From positions 1 through 37,937 of the forward strand of contig JADGBN010000017.1 of assembly GCA_015231435.1 (NCBI GenBank): 37,937 bases of DNA. The letters run 5' to 3'. This DNA is from Gammaproteobacteria bacterium (lineage in GTDB: Bacteria > Pseudomonadota > Gammaproteobacteria > Thiohalomonadales > Thiohalomonadaceae). Both the position numbers and the translations under genes were made by a program. The notes under the pieces are model-generated. The model was not told the origin of the DNA. It was given only the letters and a program-made list of their open reading frames with translations, and did not search any database. Positions 15,409-24,588 of the stretch are shown here, piece after piece (the stretch's first letter is position 1; each line of letters begins with the position of its first letter).

Positions 15409-16344
15409 TTAGGCGCCTAATACCTGCTGCAGCAGTGCCATCCGTACAAAAAGACCATTTCGCACCTGTTTGAAGTAGTGAGCACGCGGATCTTCATCCA
15501 CCAGATAGGGGATCTCCTCATTACGCGGTAACGGATGCAGAATAATCGCCTCCTGCCGTAGTTGTGCGACGACCCCTTCATGCAGAGTATATTGCCCCTG
15601 TACCTGTTGAAACACGGCGGGATCCTCAAAGTACTCCTGTTGCAGACGGGTGGTATAAACGACATCAACCTCACCGGCAATCGCCTGCAGATCGGTACAG
15701 CTCTCCAGCGCTACACGCTCCTGCAGATGCTGATAAAGCCCGATCGGCATGGCAATCTGCTCTGGAGCGACGAGATAAAGTTTTTTTATCGGAAACTTGG
15801 CCAATAGATAGGCGAGGGAGTGAACGGTTCGCCCATGTTTCAAATCCCCCACCAGCGCCACCGTCAGACCGGCAAAGTGGCCAAAAGCCTTGTAAATCGT
15901 GTACATATCCAGCAGTGCCTGGGTCGGATGCTGGCCAGGGCCATCGCCGGCATTTATCACCGGCACTGGACTCACCCGCGCGGCCCGTTTTACCCCGCCC
16001 TCCTGATGGTGACGCAAGACAATCACGTCGCCATAACAGGCGACGGTACGAATAGTATCCTCAATGCTCTCCCCCTTAGCATGGGAGGAGAATTCCAGCG
16101 CATTCTCCGTGGAGACCACCGTCCCCCCGAGACGCGACATCGCCGTCTCAAAAGAGAGTCGGGTGCGTGTCGATGGCTGGTAAAAGAGGACCACCATCAC
16201 CCGATGCTTTAGCAGATCGGAGCCTCCCCGGTTGAGCACCAACGCCTCCATCGCCTCACTACGGGTAAACAGATCGTTCAGATAGATTGGATCAAACTGT
16301 TTGGAATCAATAATATGATTAGGCTCTTGCACGGTATCCAACAT
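15409..16344 (-). CDS. pyrB: Aspartate carbamoyltransferase catalytic subunit
   Basis: PyrB condenses carbamoyl phosphate with aspartate, the committed step of pyrimidine synthesis. The 311-residue protein shows the carbamoyl-phosphate loop PSTRTR (S58-R62), the TENALEFSSHAKGESIEDT loop, HPTQ near residue 138 and the C-terminal aspartate-binding HPLPR. The full TRANSCARBAMYLASE fold is present and the length is normal. The expected neighbour pyrC or a pyrI regulatory gene is not adjacent. Instead it lies 9 bases after tatC and 1 base before cbbQ, an unusual setting. The start ATG 16344 fits the family N-terminus. Confidence 0.95.
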   Translation of the reverse strand: MLDTVQEPNHIIDSKQFDPIYLNDLFTRSEAMEALVLNRGGSDLLKHRVMVVLFYQPSTRTRLSFETAMSRLGGTVVSTENALEFSSHAKGESIEDTIRTVACYGDVIVLRHHQEGGVKRAARVSPVPVINAGDGPGQHPTQALLDMYTIYKAFGHFAGLTVALVGDLKHGRTVHSLAYLLAKFPIKKLYLVAPEQIAMPIGLYQHLQERVALESCTDLQAIAGEVDVVYTTRLQQEYFEDPAVFQQVQGQYTLHEGVVAQLRQEAIILHPLPRNEEIPYLVDEDPRAHYFKQVRNGLFVRMALLQQVLGA

Positions 16345-16353
16345 AGACGTTCG

Positions 16354-17217
16354 CTACTCCTGACCTTTCCAGTGATCATCGCCCAGCGCACCACTATCCC
16401 GATCATAGCGTTTCGCCGTTGTTTTCTGCCCCGTCGAATCGGCAGCCGTTGGTGTAACGGTAACCGCATCATCCGTCGCTGCCTCGCGTTTGCGCAGGAA
16501 GATTCGCGAAACAAAAAGCCCCCCTTCAAACAGAATGAGCATCGGCACCGCCAAAAGTGTTTGTGAAAGCACATCCGGTGGCGTTAGCAACATCCCCACC
16601 ACAAAGGCAATGACAATAATATAGGGGCGTTTCTTCTCCAGCGCCGTCACCGTGGTCACTCCCGTGGCGATAGCGATAAAGACCGCCACAGGGACCTCAA
16701 AGGCGACACCAAAGGCAAAAAAGAGTTTTAGAACAAAATCAAGGTAACTGGTAATGTCGGTCATTACCGCAACCCCCTGCGGCGTTACCGAGGTAAAAAA
16801 GCCGAACATTACCGGAAAGACGATAAAGTAGGCGAATGCCATGCCCACATAGTAGAGCGCCGAGCTACTGATAATGAGCGGCATGACCAGACGCCGTTCG
16901 TGCTGATAGAGTCCAGGCGCGATAAATGACCACATCTGGTAAAGAATGTAGGGAATAGCGACAAAAAAGGAGAGTACCAGCGAAAGTTTGAAAGGGGTGA
17001 GAAAGGGCGATGCCACCTGGGTGGCTATCATGCTCCCCCCAGCAGGCAGATGTCGGGTTAAAGGTTCAGCAAGCAGCAGATAGATCTCGTTGGCAAAGGG
17101 GAAGAGGCAACAGAAGATTAACAGCACCGCCACCAAAATACGCATCAAGCGATCACGCACCTCAAAAAGGTGCGCCAAAAAGGGCATCTCGGCGCTATAG
17201 TTCTTATCTGGCTTCAT
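16354..17217 (-). CDS. tatC: Sec-independent protein translocase subunit TatC
   Basis: TatC is the six-helix inner-membrane receptor that recognises twin-arginine signal peptides. The 287-residue protein opens with the conserved MPFLAHLFEVRDRLMR segment. Family motifs SPFLTPFKLSLVLS, YQMWSFIAPGLYQHERR and FGVAFEVPV are present, and so are six hydrophobic segments. A charged, Thr/Ala-rich tail of about 45 residues extends past the last helix and is probably disordered. ATG 17217 overlaps the tatB TGA (ATGA), the usual coupling in tatABC operons. Confidence 0.97.
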   Translation of the reverse strand: MKPDKNYSAEMPFLAHLFEVRDRLMRILVAVLLIFCCLFPFANEIYLLLAEPLTRHLPAGGSMIATQVASPFLTPFKLSLVLSFFVAIPYILYQMWSFIAPGLYQHERRLVMPLIISSSALYYVGMAFAYFIVFPVMFGFFTSVTPQGVAVMTDITSYLDFVLKLFFAFGVAFEVPVAVFIAIATGVTTVTALEKKRPYIIVIAFVVGMLLTPPDVLSQTLLAVPMLILFEGGLFVSRIFLRKREAATDDAVTVTPTAADSTGQKTTAKRYDRDSGALGDDHWKGQE

Positions 17218-17648
17218 AACGAAGGCTCGCGCGGTACCGCTGTTGTTTCACTTTTTGCCGCTGCTGCGTCAGCCTGAGATGCAGGAAGATCGGTCTCTGT
17301 ACTCACCGCCGCAAGGTTCTCATGCGGTGCAGCGATCACCCGCTGCTGCGCCTCGCTGGCAGCCGCTGCAGGCTTGTCCGTAACACTCAAATCGCTGTTA
17401 AGAAATTGCCGCCCCTCTTCGAGAATCTCATGTATGCCGTCGCTCTCCACCTGCCGTGTCAGCATCTGTTTCAGCTCATCCGCTTTTAACTCGCGGTTAA
17501 TCTCACGTTTCATATTATTGACAAAACCACGCACCTTGCCGTACCAGCGTCCGGTACTACGGGCGACCTCCGGCAGACGTTCAGGGCCAATGACCAGCAG
17601 GGCCACCACGGCAATTACCATCAGTTCCCAAAAACCAATATCAAACAT
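17214..17648 (-). CDS. tatB: Sec-independent protein translocase subunit TatB
   Basis: TatB forms the substrate-receptor complex with TatC. The 144-residue protein begins MFDIGFWELMVIAVVALLVIGPERLP, the diagnostic TatB membrane helix with Glu near position 8 and the GPERLP hinge. An amphipathic helix (about 27-70) and a low-complexity Ala/Glu/Thr-rich tail follow. It is preceded by tatA with a 71-base gap and overlaps tatC by 4 bases. Confidence 0.96.
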   Translation of the reverse strand: MFDIGFWELMVIAVVALLVIGPERLPEVARSTGRWYGKVRGFVNNMKREINRELKADELKQMLTRQVESDGIHEILEEGRQFLNSDLSVTDKPAAAASEAQQRVIAAPHENLAAVSTETDLPASQADAAAAKSETTAVPREPSL

Positions 17649-17719
17649 GACGTTAAGTTACGCTCTTCGCGGATTACAGCAGTGGCGGCAAAGAGTTGTC
17701 GCAATAAAGGGAAGAGAAC

Positions 17720-18001
17720 TCACAGTTTCGATTGCGCATCACGAGCATTGACACTATTTGCATCAGTAACGCTCTGCCCACTCTGCCCACTCTGCCCACT
17801 CTGATTGGTCACCGTATCAGCCTCTTTGCGGGTTAACAGCTCAGGTTCAGCGGCTGCCCCCTCCTCGCCATCCTTAACTGCACTTTTAAACCCACGAATA
17901 GCATTACCCAAGTCACTACCAATATTGCGTAGCCGCTTGGTACCAAACAGAAGTGCGACAATCACCAGAATAATTAATAGTTGCCAAATGCTGATACCCA
18001 T
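17720..18001 (-). CDS. tatA: Sec-independent protein translocase subunit TatA
   Basis: TatA oligomerises to form the translocation pore. The 93-residue protein has the typical short membrane helix ([19 protein letters not shown]), the [14 protein letters not shown] hinge and an amphipathic helix ending near residue 45. The acidic tail contains a QSG tripeptide repeat encoded by a 9-bp tandem repeat at 17772-17803. It lies 44 bases after the HIT gene. Together with tatB and tatC it makes a complete Tat system. Confidence 0.96.
   Translation of the reverse strand: MGISIWQLLIILVIVALLFGTKRLRNIGSDLGNAIRGFKSAVKDGEEGAAAEPELLTRKEADTVTNQSGQSGQSGQSVTDANSVNARDAQSKL
17772..17803. repeat. 9-bp tandem repeat inside tatA (about 3.6 copies)
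   Basis: The plus-strand unit CTCTGCCCA occurs at 17772-17780, 17781-17789 and 17790-17798, followed by CTCTG. It encodes repeated Gln-Ser-Gly in the TatA tail. The unit is a multiple of three, so copy-number change would alter tail length without shifting the frame. Confidence 0.95.
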
Positions 18002-18045
18002 TTACCCATTACCTCCCAAAAGTAGAATTAAAATTTGTTTTCGAG

Positions 18046-18381
18046 CTAAAAACCCGGCAGATTTTTCCCGCCCAACAGATGGATATGCAGATGAAATACC
18101 ACCTGCCCACCCTCTTTACCGCAATTGATAATCGTGCGGTAGCCCTGTGGTATGCCCTGCGCCGCTGCAAGCTCGGGCAACTGTAGCATCAATCGGGCAA
18201 TCACCGTCTCATCTAGCAGCTTAAGTTCATTCAGGGTCGCAATATGCTGTTTAGGCACCACGAGCAGATGCACCTCAGCCTTCGGGGCGATATCCTTAAA
18301 CACATAAATAGCATCATCCTGATAGAGACAAACTGAAGGGATCTCACCGGCGATAATTTTACAAAAGAGACAGTCGCTCAT
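18046..18381 (-). CDS. HIT-family (HinT-like) nucleotide hydrolase/transferase
   Basis: Histidine-triad proteins of the HinT branch hydrolyse purine nucleotide phosphoramidates such as AMP-lysine. The roughly 111-residue protein starts with CLFCKIIAGEIPS and has the catalytic triad motif HLHIHLLGG near the C-terminus. The start ATG 18381 shares its A with the hisE stop (TGATG). A GTG one codon upstream is possible but less likely. Genes of this type often sit between hisE and tatA in proteobacteria, as here. Its physiological substrate is not known from the sequence. Confidence 0.93.
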   Translation of the reverse strand: MSDCLFCKIIAGEIPSVCLYQDDAIYVFKDIAPKAEVHLLVVPKQHIATLNELKLLDETVIARLMLQLPELAAAQGIPQGYRTIINCGKEGGQVVFHLHIHLLGGKNLPGF

Positions 18382-18710
18382 CACTTATCCTCACGTTGCG
18401 CTTTTTCTACCAGACCCGACAGGCCAAAACGGCGCTGCAACTCAAACATCACCTCATCGGCTTGAATATCAAGATGCCGCAATAGCACCAATGAGTGAAA
18501 CCAGAGATCTGCCATCTCATAAACCACTTGTGCCCGATCTCCACCCTTAGCGGCGATAACCGTTTCGGTGGCCTCCTCGCCAATCTTTTTCAAAATGGTA
18601 TCGATCCCTTTACCATAGAGTTTGGCGACATAGGAGCTATCTGGGTCAGCGCCTTTGCGCGCCTCCAGCACCGCCTCCAGCGCTGCAAAAAGATGCTGGT
18701 TAGCGGCCAT
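18381..18710 (-). CDS. hisE: Phosphoribosyl-ATP pyrophosphatase
   Basis: HisE hydrolyses phosphoribosyl-ATP to phosphoribosyl-AMP, the second step of histidine synthesis. The 109-residue all-helical protein has the MazG-like motif [32 protein letters not shown] with the metal-binding Glu cluster, and the downstream [13 protein letters not shown] segment. It is a separate gene, not fused to hisI. Its start overlaps the hisI end by 11 bases. Confidence 0.96.
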   Translation of the reverse strand: MAANQHLFAALEAVLEARKGADPDSSYVAKLYGKGIDTILKKIGEEATETVIAAKGGDRAQVVYEMADLWFHSLVLLRHLDIQADEVMFELQRRFGLSGLVEKAQREDK

Positions 18711-19080
18711 AAATCGCCTTTGGATCTTTCAGTACCGGCGCGGTTATCTGCCAGTTCGCATCGACCAATTGGCGATAAAAACAGCTATGACGTCCGGTAT
18801 GGCAGGCAATCCCGCCAACCTGTTCAACCGTGAGCAGCAGCACATCAGCATCACAGTCACAGTAAATCGCCTTTATCTTTTGCGTATGGCCTGACTCTTC
18901 GCCCTTATGCCAGAGCCTCTGCCGCGAACGTGACCAGTAGATCGCCTCACCCTGCGCGACACTCTGACGCAGTGCCTCGCGGTTCATCCAGGCAAACATC
19001 ACCACTTTACCGTCCTCATCCTGGGCAACGACCGGCACCAGGCCATCCTTATCCCACTTAATCTCATTCAGATAGTTCAT
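18700..19080 (-). CDS. hisI: Phosphoribosyl-AMP cyclohydrolase
   Basis: HisI opens the adenine ring of phosphoribosyl-AMP, step three of histidine synthesis. The 126-residue protein shows the zinc and magnesium motifs [11 protein letters not shown] and [13 protein letters not shown], plus [19 protein letters not shown]. Length is that of a stand-alone cyclohydrolase. It is 13 bases after hisF. Confidence 0.97.
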   Translation of the reverse strand: MNYLNEIKWDKDGLVPVVAQDEDGKVVMFAWMNREALRQSVAQGEAIYWSRSRQRLWHKGEESGHTQKIKAIYCDCDADVLLLTVEQVGGIACHTGRHSCFYRQLVDANWQITAPVLKDPKAIYGR

Positions 19081-19093
19081 ACTTTTGAGTTAG

Positions 19094-19861
19094 CTATCGT
19101 CGCACTTCAATACCGGCGTGCGCCATCGCCTCTTTTGCCTCGGCAATCGTGTAGGTTCCAAAATGAAAAATAGAGGCGGCAAGCACCGCCTCTGCGTGAC
19201 CCTCGGTAATGCCGTCACAAAGATGTTGCAGTTCGCCAACACCACCGGAGGCGATAAGCGGGACAGCCACAGCGTCAGCGATCGTCCGGGTCAGCGTAAG
19301 ATCAAACCCATTTTTTGTGCCGTCACGATCCATACTGGTGAGTAAAATCTCCCCGGCACCATAACTCACCATACGCTCTGCCCAAGCCACCGCATCAATA
19401 CCGGTTGCCTTGCGTCCGCCATGGGTAAAGATCTCCCAACGTGGCGGATGGCTGCTCACCTGTTTGGCATCTATCGCCACGACAATACACTGGGAACCAA
19501 AACGGTCAGCTGCCTGACGCACAAACTCCGGTTGCGCCACTGCTGCTGAGTTAATCGCCACTTTATCGGCACCCGCGTTTAACAGAATACGGATATCCTC
19601 AACTTTGCGTACCCCGCCCCCTACTGTCAGGGGAATAAAGACCTCTCCGGCAACCTGCTCAACGACATGAATCATCGTCTCGCGACCATGATGTGTCGCT
19701 GTAATATCTAGGAAAGTGATCTCATCAGCGCCCTGTTGATCGTAACGTCGCGCCACCTCCACCGGGTCACCGGCGTCACGAATATCAACAAACTGTACCC
19801 CTTTAACCACCCTGCCATCATCCACATCGAGGCATGGGATAATCCGCTTGGCAACCCCCAC
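19094..19861 (-). CDS. hisF: Imidazole glycerol phosphate synthase cyclase subunit
   Basis: HisF uses ammonia delivered by HisH to form imidazole glycerol phosphate and AICAR. The 255-residue (beta/alpha)8 barrel starts [16 protein letters not shown], with catalytic Asp near residue 12. It carries the paired phosphate-binding motifs TVGGGVR and [11 protein letters not shown] and the catalytic-loop stretch [15 protein letters not shown]. It begins at GTG 19861, overlapping the hisA stop (TAGTG). Confidence 0.98.
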   Translation of the reverse strand: MGVAKRIIPCLDVDDGRVVKGVQFVDIRDAGDPVEVARRYDQQGADEITFLDITATHHGRETMIHVVEQVAGEVFIPLTVGGGVRKVEDIRILLNAGADKVAINSAAVAQPEFVRQAADRFGSQCIVVAIDAKQVSSHPPRWEIFTHGGRKATGIDAVAWAERMVSYGAGEILLTSMDRDGTKNGFDLTLTRTIADAVAVPLIASGGVGELQHLCDGITEGHAEAVLAASIFHFGTYTIAEAKEAMAHAGIEVRR

Positions 19862-20622
19862 TACTCCAGCTCCGACCAGGCACTGGTAGGGAGCAATTCA
19901 TCAATCAGTCGCTGACCCTCAGCAAAATCGAGCGTCCCTTCATAAATCGCACGGCCGGTAATCGCTCCCATAATACCCTCATGGCTCACCTCACAGAGAC
20001 GACGGACATCATCTATATTGGTAATACCGCCGGAGGCGATCACCGGAATATTAATCGCCTGCGCCAGCTTGACCGTCGCTTCGATATTAACGCCGCTCAT
20101 CATCCCGTCACGCCCAATATCGGTATAGATAATCGCCACCACGCCATCAGCCGCGAAGCGCTGCGCCAAATCGACCACATCATGGCGGGATAGTTTTGAC
20201 CACCCCTCGGTTGCGACCTTGCCGTCGCGGGCATCGAGCCCGACAATAATCTGACCGGGAAACTCTATCGACAGATCATTAATGAGGTGTGGCTCTTTAA
20301 CCGCTTTGGTTCCGATAATGACATAGCGCACCCCCGCCTCAAGATAGCTAATAATCGTCTCTTCGCTACGAATACCGCCACCAATCTGAATCGGCAGATC
20401 GGGAAACGCCTGAGCGATGGCATGAACCGCCTCGTGATTGACCGGTTCACCGGCAAAGGCGCCATTAAGGTCAACCAGATGCAGACGCCGCGCCCCCGCC
20501 TCTACCCAACGCTTGGCAATAGCAACGGGATCATCGGAGAAGATCGTCTCATCCTCCATCCGTCCCTGACGCAGACGCACACATTTTCCATCTTTAAGGT
20601 CGATTGCAGGTATCAATAACAT
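19861..20622 (-). CDS. hisA: Phosphoribosylformimino-5-aminoimidazole carboxamide ribotide isomerase
   Basis: HisA performs the Amadori isomerisation before HisF/HisH. The 253-residue barrel starts [20 protein letters not shown] with catalytic D8. It has the second catalytic Asp in [12 protein letters not shown], and phosphate-binding QIGGGIRS and IASGGITN. It is 58 bases after hisH, the widest gap in the his run, with no obvious regulatory structure in it. Confidence 0.98.
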   Translation of the reverse strand: MLLIPAIDLKDGKCVRLRQGRMEDETIFSDDPVAIAKRWVEAGARRLHLVDLNGAFAGEPVNHEAVHAIAQAFPDLPIQIGGGIRSEETIISYLEAGVRYVIIGTKAVKEPHLINDLSIEFPGQIIVGLDARDGKVATEGWSKLSRHDVVDLAQRFAADGVVAIIYTDIGRDGMMSGVNIEATVKLAQAINIPVIASGGITNIDDVRRLCEVSHEGIMGAITGRAIYEGTLDFAEGQRLIDELLPTSAWSELE

Positions 20623-20680
20623 AACAATTTTCCAATAGCAGCGATTAGATTACTTGAGGTGATAACAAAAACTGTGAAAC

Positions 20681-21343
20681 TCAGGCGAGTGTACCATCCC
20701 ATTGAAGGAAGTTACGATAGAGCTGTAACCCTGCCTTCTGGCTCTTCTCCGGGTGAAACTGTGTCGCAAAAAGGTTGCCACGGCTGATAGCCGCAGCAAA
20801 AGTGACACCATGAGTTGCCGTGGCAGCGATTGTACTCTGCTGCTGCGGTTCAACATAGTAGCTATGGACAAAATAGAAGCGACTGGCATTGGCGATACCC
20901 GCCCATAACGGGTGTTGCAAATCACACTGTTCAACCTGATTCCACCCCATATGGGGTACTTTTAACAGCGTGCCACGGGCATCCTGCAGTGGTTGCGAGA
21001 AACGGCGCACCTTCCCGGGGAAAAGATTTAGCGCTTGGGTACCGCCATTCTCCTCACTCTCGCTCATCAGTGCCTGCATCCCGACACAGACACCAAGAAA
21101 CGGTTTGTTCTGTGCCACCTCAATAATCGTTGCGATTAGCTCAAGGCGCCTCATTTCACCCAGACAGTCACGAATAGCACCTACCCCTGGCAAAACAACG
21201 CGGTCAGCGGCAAGGATCTGTTGCCGATCACTGCTGACAATAACCTTTAACCGATCACTGCTATGTTCCAGTGCTTTGGCAACCGAGTGCAGATTGCCCA
21301 TCCCATAATCAATCACCACAACGGTGGAGCGCGTAAGCGTCAC
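20681..21343 (-). CDS. hisH: Imidazole glycerol phosphate synthase glutaminase subunit
   Basis: HisH is a class I glutamine amidotransferase that feeds ammonia to HisF. The 220-residue protein has the catalytic nucleophile in LGVCVGMQAL, the oxyanion segment LPGVGAI near residue 52, and the His-Glu pair in FHPEKSQKAG. It starts at GTG 21343, which shares its first base with the hisB TAG stop, so the pair is probably translationally coupled. Confidence 0.98.
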   Translation of the reverse strand: MTLTRSTVVVIDYGMGNLHSVAKALEHSSDRLKVIVSSDRQQILAADRVVLPGVGAIRDCLGEMRRLELIATIIEVAQNKPFLGVCVGMQALMSESEENGGTQALNLFPGKVRRFSQPLQDARGTLLKVPHMGWNQVEQCDLQHPLWAGIANASRFYFVHSYYVEPQQQSTIAATATHGVTFAAAISRGNLFATQFHPEKSQKAGLQLYRNFLQWDGTLA

Positions 21344-21936
21344 TACAATACCCCCTTGGTTGAGGCGGTCTCGCCCGCCAGCTGCGGATCGACCTGCAGC
21401 GCCATACGCAGCGCCCGACCAAAAGCCTTAAACAGCGTTTCAGCAATATGGTGGGCATTACGGCCGCGCAGTGAGTCAATGTGCAAGGTAACGCCGGCGT
21501 GATTTACAAAACCCTGAAAAAATTCATAAAAAAGCTCACAATCAAAATTACCGATGGTGCTGCGACCAAAATCAACGGCAAACGTCAGCCCCGGACGCCC
21601 GGAGAGATCAATCACCACCCGTGACAACGCCTCATCAAGCGGAACGTAAGCGTGACCGTAACGCTGAATGCCACGTTTGTCGCCGACGGCGGCAGCAAAA
21701 GCCTGACCAAGGGTAATACCGATATCCTCCACAGTATGGTGGGCATCAATCTCCAGATCACCCTGAGCGGTCAGATTTAGATCAATCATCCCGTGTCGCG
21801 CCACCTGAGCCAGCATATGCTCAAAGAAAGGGAGGCCGGTCGCCAGCGTTGCGCGACCACTGCCATCAAGATCTATCTCTACGCGGATCGCTGTCTCCAG
21901 CGTTTTGCGACTGCGCTCTGCGCAACGGCGATTCAT
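21343..21936 (-). CDS. hisB: Imidazoleglycerol-phosphate dehydratase (monofunctional)
   Basis: HisB removes water from imidazole glycerol phosphate using a dimanganese centre. The metal-binding signatures are present: [45 protein letters not shown] and [19 protein letters not shown]. The frame extends 25 codons further upstream, but ATG 21936 is preceded by a strong GGAGAGAGG-type site and gives 197 residues, the usual length of the monofunctional enzyme. It lacks the histidinol-phosphatase domain of the E. coli HisB. It is the first gene of the long minus-strand run. Confidence 0.97.
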   Translation of the reverse strand: MNRRCAERSRKTLETAIRVEIDLDGSGRATLATGLPFFEHMLAQVARHGMIDLNLTAQGDLEIDAHHTVEDIGITLGQAFAAAVGDKRGIQRYGHAYVPLDEALSRVVIDLSGRPGLTFAVDFGRSTIGNFDCELFYEFFQGFVNHAGVTLHIDSLRGRNAHHIAETLFKAFGRALRMALQVDPQLAGETASTKGVL

Positions 21937-22058
21937 AGCAACCTCTCTCCTTAACCTGTGACGAGAGTAATAAAAAAAGAGAAGAAGTGCGAACCCCCAG
22001 CGACGCAGCACGCCCCTTCACCCTGCAAAATATTTGCATAGGATACCGTTTGTGAGTT

Positions 22059-22113
22059 GCGCTGTAAAAAAGTTCTGCTCTCTTGGGGCAATAAAGCGAA
22101 CTTTTTTCAGCGC
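22059..22113. other. Large inverted repeat in the his leader region
   Basis: GCGCTG, one bulged T, then AAAAAAGTTC (22059-22075) is mirrored by GAACTTTTTTCAGCGC (22098-22113) around a 22-base loop. All 16 paired positions match apart from the bulge. It lies about 120 bases upstream of the hisB start and could be a leader hairpin or bidirectional terminator. No run of His codons typical of his attenuation is visible. Confidence 0.6.
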
Positions 22114-22221
22114 CTTAAGCGTACCGACCACAGCAGCTGGGGTGGCACTCCTGCCCCCAAAATTCCCGACTAAAATGATATACTTTATTGAAATTACGCG
22201 ATTATTAGCAAGTGGTGATGA

Positions 22222-22249
22222 TTGACAAATATCAATAGTCTGGTATCGT
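22222..22249 (+). promoter_or_regulatory. Candidate FNR/ANR box overlapping a sigma-70-like promoter upstream of ccoN
   Basis: TTGAC-AAAT-ATCAA at 22222-22235 matches the FNR/ANR consensus TTGAT-N4-ATCAA at 9 of 10 positions. The same bases supply a perfect TTGACA -35 element at 22222-22227, with TATCGT as a possible -10 at 22244-22249 (16-base spacer). cbb3 operons are commonly controlled by FNR/ANR, which supports the reading. The overlap makes activation or repression ambiguous. Confidence 0.6.
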
Positions 22250-22253
22250 AACG

Positions 22254-22318
22254 CTCTTCTGGGAGCTGCCCCAAAGAGACATGGATATACTCTTTTTGTC
22301 TGCTTCCCGGAAGAGTTC
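22254..22318 (+). other. Leader hairpin upstream of ccoN
   Basis: CTCTTCTGGGAGC near 22254-22266 pairs with GCTTCCCGGAAGAG near 22303-22317 with one mismatch and a bulge. An inner AAAGAG/CTCTTT pairing extends the structure. It would fold in the 5' untranslated region of the ccoN message if transcription starts near the candidate promoter. No terminator T-run follows. Confidence 0.4.
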
Positions 22319-22427
22319 AACCGCAGATAGGCATGCCGATGTTTAACCACTCTGAGAAACAGAATCCGTTACGCAGCAAAGTAGTGCCACTCTGTTCAAA
22401 CCTTTAACCAACCTAGGAGACTACTTT

Positions 22428-23849
22428 GTGGATAACTCAGTAGAGAAATATAACTTCGATGTGGTGCGGTGGTTTTCCGTTGCTGCCGTAGTTTATCTTG
22501 TTGTCGGAACCCTTCTGGGTTTCTACATTGCTTCAGAGCTGGCCTGGCCAGTTTTAAACTTCGATATGGCCGAGCTTAGCTTTGGCCGTCTGCGTCCACT
22601 GCACACCAATGCGGTTATTTTTGCCTTTGGTGGCTGTGTTCTTTTTGCAACGGGCTTCTACTCGGTACAACGTACCAGTGGCGTACCGCTGTTTAGTAAC
22701 AGTATGGCATGGTTCACCTTCTGGGGCTGGAACCTAATCATTGTGCTTGCAGTCATCACCCTGCCTTTAGGCATTACCCAGGGTAAAGAGTACGCTGAAC
22801 TTGAGTGGCCGATTGACCTACTCATCGCGGTTGTTTGGCTCTCCTTCGGTTTTAACTTCATTATGACCATCTCCAAACGCAAAACCAGCCACATCTATGT
22901 GTCCAACTGGTTCTTCATGGGTATGATCGTCATGATCACCTACCTCCACGTCGTTAACAGCCTTGCCATTCCGGTTAGCCTGTTTAAATCCTACTCGGTC
23001 TTCTCTGGGGTTCAGGATGCGATGATTCAGTGGTGGTGGGGTCATAACGCCGTCGGTTTCTACCTCACTGCTGGCTTTCTTGGCATTATGTACTACTTCG
23101 TACCCAAGCAGGCTGGTCGTCCAGTCTTCTCCTATCGCCTCTCGGTGCTGCACTTCTGGGCGCTGATGTTTGGTTATGTCTGGCTGGGTGCGCACCATCT
23201 GCAATACACCGCTCTGCCTGACTGGACCGGCTCGCTCGGTGCCGCTGTCTCCCTCGCCATGATTATTCCCTCTTGGGGTGGTGCGGTAAACGGCATGATG
23301 ACCCTCTCCGGTGCCTGGGACAAACTGCGTACTGACTATGTTCTGCGCTTTTTGGTCATGTCACTCGCCTTCTACGCGATGTCTACCTTTGAAGGTCCGG
23401 TGATGTCCGCCAAGACGGTTAATGCCCTGTCACACTACACCGACTGGACTGTCGGCCACGTACACTCCGGTGCACTGGGCTGGGTTGCCATGGTCGGCTG
23501 CGGTGCGCTCTACCACATGATTATGAAGCTGTGGAATACCGAAATGTACAGCGCCAAACTGGTTAACCTCCACTTCTGGATGGCGACCATTGGTACGGTG
23601 GTCTACATCACTGCGATGTGGGTCTCGGGAATCATGCAGGGTCTGATGTGGCGTGATTACGATGCCATGGGTACGCTCACCTACACCTTCGCCGAATCGG
23701 TTGCAGCGATGCACCCCTACTATGCGATGCGTGCAATTGGTGGACTTATCTACTTTAGTGGCGCAGTGGTCATGCTTTACAACGTCATTATGACTATCAC
23801 CCAGCCCGCCGCTGTGCGCAGTCAATCTGCATCACACGCTACCGCCTGA
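22428..23849 (+). CDS. ccoN: cbb3-type cytochrome c oxidase subunit I
   Basis: CcoN carries the low-spin heme b and the heme b3-CuB site where oxygen is reduced. The 473-residue protein is mostly membrane helices. Ligand histidines are visible at H59 (RPLHTNAV), H206 ([10 protein letters not shown]), H256 and H257 ([13 protein letters not shown]), and H344 and H346 ([11 protein letters not shown]). Tyr250 is placed like the cross-linked tyrosine of the Pseudomonas stutzeri enzyme. The start is GTG 22428 with TAGGAGA at 22414-22420. It is first in a ccoNOQP operon under a candidate FNR site. Confidence 0.98.
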   Translation: MDNSVEKYNFDVVRWFSVAAVVYLVVGTLLGFYIASELAWPVLNFDMAELSFGRLRPLHTNAVIFAFGGCVLFATGFYSVQRTSGVPLFSNSMAWFTFWGWNLIIVLAVITLPLGITQGKEYAELEWPIDLLIAVVWLSFGFNFIMTISKRKTSHIYVSNWFFMGMIVMITYLHVVNSLAIPVSLFKSYSVFSGVQDAMIQWWWGHNAVGFYLTAGFLGIMYYFVPKQAGRPVFSYRLSVLHFWALMFGYVWLGAHHLQYTALPDWTGSLGAAVSLAMIIPSWGGAVNGMMTLSGAWDKLRTDYVLRFLVMSLAFYAMSTFEGPVMSAKTVNALSHYTDWTVGHVHSGALGWVAMVGCGALYHMIMKLWNTEMYSAKLVNLHFWMATIGTVVYITAMWVSGIMQGLMWRDYDAMGTLTYTFAESVAAMHPYYAMRAIGGLIYFSGAVVMLYNVIMTITQPAAVRSQSASHATA

Positions 23850-23870
23850 ACCGAAGGAGCTAACTAAGTC

Positions 23871-24584
23871 ATGGCTGATAAAATTTACTCAACCAAGTTT
23901 CAGGACAAGGTCGAACGTAACGTTTTCCTGATGCTGTTTATGTTACTGGTACTACTCTCTGTGGGTGGTCTGGTAGAAATTGTTCCGCTCTTCTATCTGA
24001 AGGGGACGATGGAGCACAACCAACACCCGGAGATTGTCTGGCAGCGCCAGGCGGGTCAATCACTTGCTGACTGGAAAGCCGGCGATGGTGTGCGTCCCTA
24101 TACCGGGCTCGAACTCGCGGGCCGCGACATCTATATGCGTGAAGGGTGCTACACCTGCCACTCACAGATGATTCGCCCCTTCCGCGATGAGAAAGAGCGT
24201 TATGGCCACTACTCACTCGCCTCCGAGTCGATGTACGACCACCCCTTCCAATGGGGTTCCAAGCGTACCGGTCCGGATCTGGCTCGCGTCGGTGGTAAAT
24301 ACTCCGATTCTTGGCAGAAACAACACCTCATTGCACCACGCTCCGTCGTGCCTGAGTCAGTCATGCCCAACTATCCTTGGCTAACCAAGAATGAAGTGAT
24401 ACCTGCCAAGGTTCAGGCGAGCATGAGCGCTATGCAGATGCTGGGGGTTCCCTATGAAGATGCTGATATCGAAATGGCAGCAGATGAAGTAGCGGGCAAA
24501 ATGGAGATGGATGCACTGGTTGCCTACCTGCAGGTACTGGGCACCATGGTCAACTTTGACAGCAATGTCAGCTACCGCGAGTAA
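23871..24584 (+). CDS. ccoO: cbb3-type cytochrome c oxidase subunit II (monoheme cytochrome c)
   Basis: CcoO is the membrane-anchored monoheme cytochrome c that passes electrons to CcoN. The 237-residue protein has an N-terminal membrane helix (about 18-42) and heme motif CYTCH at 93-97, followed by [15 protein letters not shown], typical of CcoO. It begins 21 bases after ccoN, with GAAGGAG upstream. The complete subunit is present. Confidence 0.98.
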   Translation: MADKIYSTKFQDKVERNVFLMLFMLLVLLSVGGLVEIVPLFYLKGTMEHNQHPEIVWQRQAGQSLADWKAGDGVRPYTGLELAGRDIYMREGCYTCHSQMIRPFRDEKERYGHYSLASESMYDHPFQWGSKRTGPDLARVGGKYSDSWQKQHLIAPRSVVPESVMPNYPWLTKNEVIPAKVQASMSAMQMLGVPYEDADIEMAADEVAGKMEMDALVAYLQVLGTMVNFDSNVSYRE

Positions 24585-24588
24585 TCAG

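Larger units (their letters stand above)
21937..22427. promoter_or_regulatory. Shared divergent control region between hisB and ccoN
   Basis: This 491-base gap holds regulatory structure rather than genes. It has a palindrome at 22059-22113 on the hisB side, an AT-rich promoter-like centre near 22165-22235, a candidate FNR/ANR site at 22222-22235, and a leader hairpin at about 22254-22318 on the ccoN side. A 110-codon minus-strand frame (22018-22350) is judged spurious. Confidence 0.6.

Noticed and set aside
21343-22011. Longer HisB with a hydrophobic N-terminal extension
   Set aside because: The 25 extra codons do not match the family, and ATG 21936 has a strong ribosome-binding site.
22018-22350. 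110-codon minus-strand frame in the hisB-ccoN gap
   Set aside because: No ribosome-binding site, no recognisable domain, and it crosses the candidate promoter and both hairpins. The two His near its start are too few for a his attenuator peptide.
24511-24588. N-terminal extension of CcoQ
   Set aside because: It overlaps ccoO out of frame; ATG 24589 gives the normal subunit size.
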